Shown piece after piece: positions 4,900 to 5,470 of a DNA stretch of 5,470 nucleotides (position 1 is the stretch's first letter; each line of letters opens with the position of its first letter). Under the pieces are notes generated by a model. That model was not told the origin of the DNA, did not search any database, and saw only the letters and a list, made by a program, of their open reading frames with translations. Source of the DNA: JBLMZH01 sp050258715 (lineage in GTDB: Bacteria; Patescibacteriota; Doudnabacteria; UBA920; O2-02-FULL-48-8); contig JBLMZH010000057.1 of NCBI GenBank assembly GCA_050258715.1, positions 1 through 5,470 of the forward strand, read 5' to 3'. The position numbers and the translations under genes are program-made.

Positions 4900-5470
4900 C
4901 AGATTTTTTTTGCAATAAAATTCAAATAATTTTTCTTCCTCGATTTGCCGGCCTGGAAAACTTCGAAGTAAACAAGTTCGAAACCGCCCTTTTTAAGCAA
5001 CCCCTCCAATTCTTCCCGCTTGTAAAAGCTGAACCAGCGCGGCAATTTCATGTCTGAACTTTCGTAGTAGCCTTCCCAGTCGCCTTCAATCATGCCCAGA
5101 CCCAGCATCCCGCCCGGTTTAAGGATCCGATAAATTTCTTTCAAAGGCGAGGCAACTTCCGCTTTGGGCACATGAAGCAAGGAAGTGTAAGCCCAGGCCG
5201 AATCGAAGGAAGCATCTTCAAAGGGCAGTTCGGAAAAATCGCCGATCACCCCCTGCAATCCCCGCTTCCAGCAAAGATCAATCATTGCCTTTGAAGCGTC
5301 CAGACAGACAACTTCCAGCCGTTTCTTTTTCAAAATGAGCGCATCGCGGCCGCTTCCCGATCCGACATCCAAAACTTTTTTCCCGGCAAGTTCTGCGAAT
5401 TTATTTATGAAAGTCGAGGGCATTATTTCCCAAAAACTTTCGACTTCCGTATCGTATGCGTCGGAAAGCT
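4899..5470 (-). CDS. Class I SAM-dependent methyltransferase, 5' end outside window
   Basis: A Rossmann-fold methyltransferase of the Methyltransf_11/25 type. Counting from the ATG at 5423, motif I is VLDVGSGSGRDAL (17-29), the acidic residue binding the SAM ribose is in VVCLDASKAM (38-47), GDFSELPFEDASFD (61-74) is motif II/III, and the post-motif LKEIYRILKPGGML (94-107) follows. A C-terminal segment, WFSFYKREELEGLLKKGGFE, is common in this family. I do not take 5423 as the true start: the frame stays open to the window edge and encodes LSDAYDTEVESFWEI just before it, as expected of the helix that normally precedes motif I. The visible 174 residues plus these imply an ordinary small methyltransferase. 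The substrate is unknown. It overlaps the Nudix start by one base (TGATG), so the two are co-translated. Confidence 0.9.
   Translation of the reverse strand, partial: LSDAYDTEVESFWEIMPSTFINKFAELAGKKVLDVGSGSGRDALILKKKRLEVVCLDASKAMIDLCWKRGLQGVIGDFSELPFEDASFDSAWAYTSLLHVPKAEVASPLKEIYRILKPGGMLGLGMIEGDWEGYYESSDMKLPRWFSFYKREELEGLLKKGGFELVYFEVFQAGKSRKKNYLNFIAKKI

Noticed and set aside
4416..4929. Plus-strand frames 4416-4643 and 4624-4929 opposite the Nudix gene
   Set aside because: The opposite strand holds a complete Nudix box; these frames show no family features.

Overview
The window looks like a piece of a small-genome bacterium of the Patescibacteria/CPR type. This assignment rests on style rather than on a marker gene. 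The signs are a type IV prepilin with an aromatic, cysteine-bearing C-terminal half, a housekeeping sigma factor with a very lysine-rich N-terminus, a free-standing four-helix-bundle (23S-IVS type) protein, a tRNA fragment joined to a small GIY-YIG nuclease gene, and a short GC-rich palindrome dropped into that tRNA fragment. Almost everything is on the minus strand.

Layout, left to right. Positions 1-162 hold, on the minus strand, a promoter-like pair, the 5' half of a tRNA gene carrying a 20-bp palindrome in its D-loop, and the first 21 codons of a GIY-YIG endonuclease whose ATG lies in the anticodon loop. Positions 163-288 contain no gene I can support. A bidirectional hairpin terminator (289-316) ends the main minus-strand operon, which reads dnaG (3903-2143), rpoD (2108-849), prepilin (842-333). 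DNA primase and the primary sigma factor are a classic pair; a prepilin as third gene is not part of that classic arrangement. To the right, a minus-strand pair encodes a class I methyltransferase (running off the window edge) and a Nudix hydrolase, joined by a TGATG overlap.

The most interesting region is 3904-4434, between the Nudix gene and dnaG. It holds an AT-rich (about 35% GC by hand count) plus-strand gene for a four-helix-bundle protein of the 23S rRNA intervening-sequence/Avd-like family. Degenerate AGTAAGG-type repeats flank it, with the two flanks inverted relative to each other. Two exact inverted pairs are present: GGTAATAAAT (3907-3916 with 4406-4415) and ATAGTAAGG (3915-3923 and 3948-3956 with 4419-4427). 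The last codons of the Nudix gene form a Shine-Dalgarno sequence five bases before an orphan ATG-TGA, while dnaG, 530 bp further on, has no Shine-Dalgarno. I infer that a roughly 0.5-kb ORF-bearing element may have inserted at the start of dnaG and separated it from its original ribosome binding site.

Functionally, dnaG and rpoD link replication priming and transcription initiation, and the prepilin is secreted or assembled into a pilus-like filament. The Nudix enzyme probably cleans up nucleotides or dinucleoside polyphosphates. The four-helix-bundle and GIY-YIG genes look like cargo of small mobile or formerly mobile elements.
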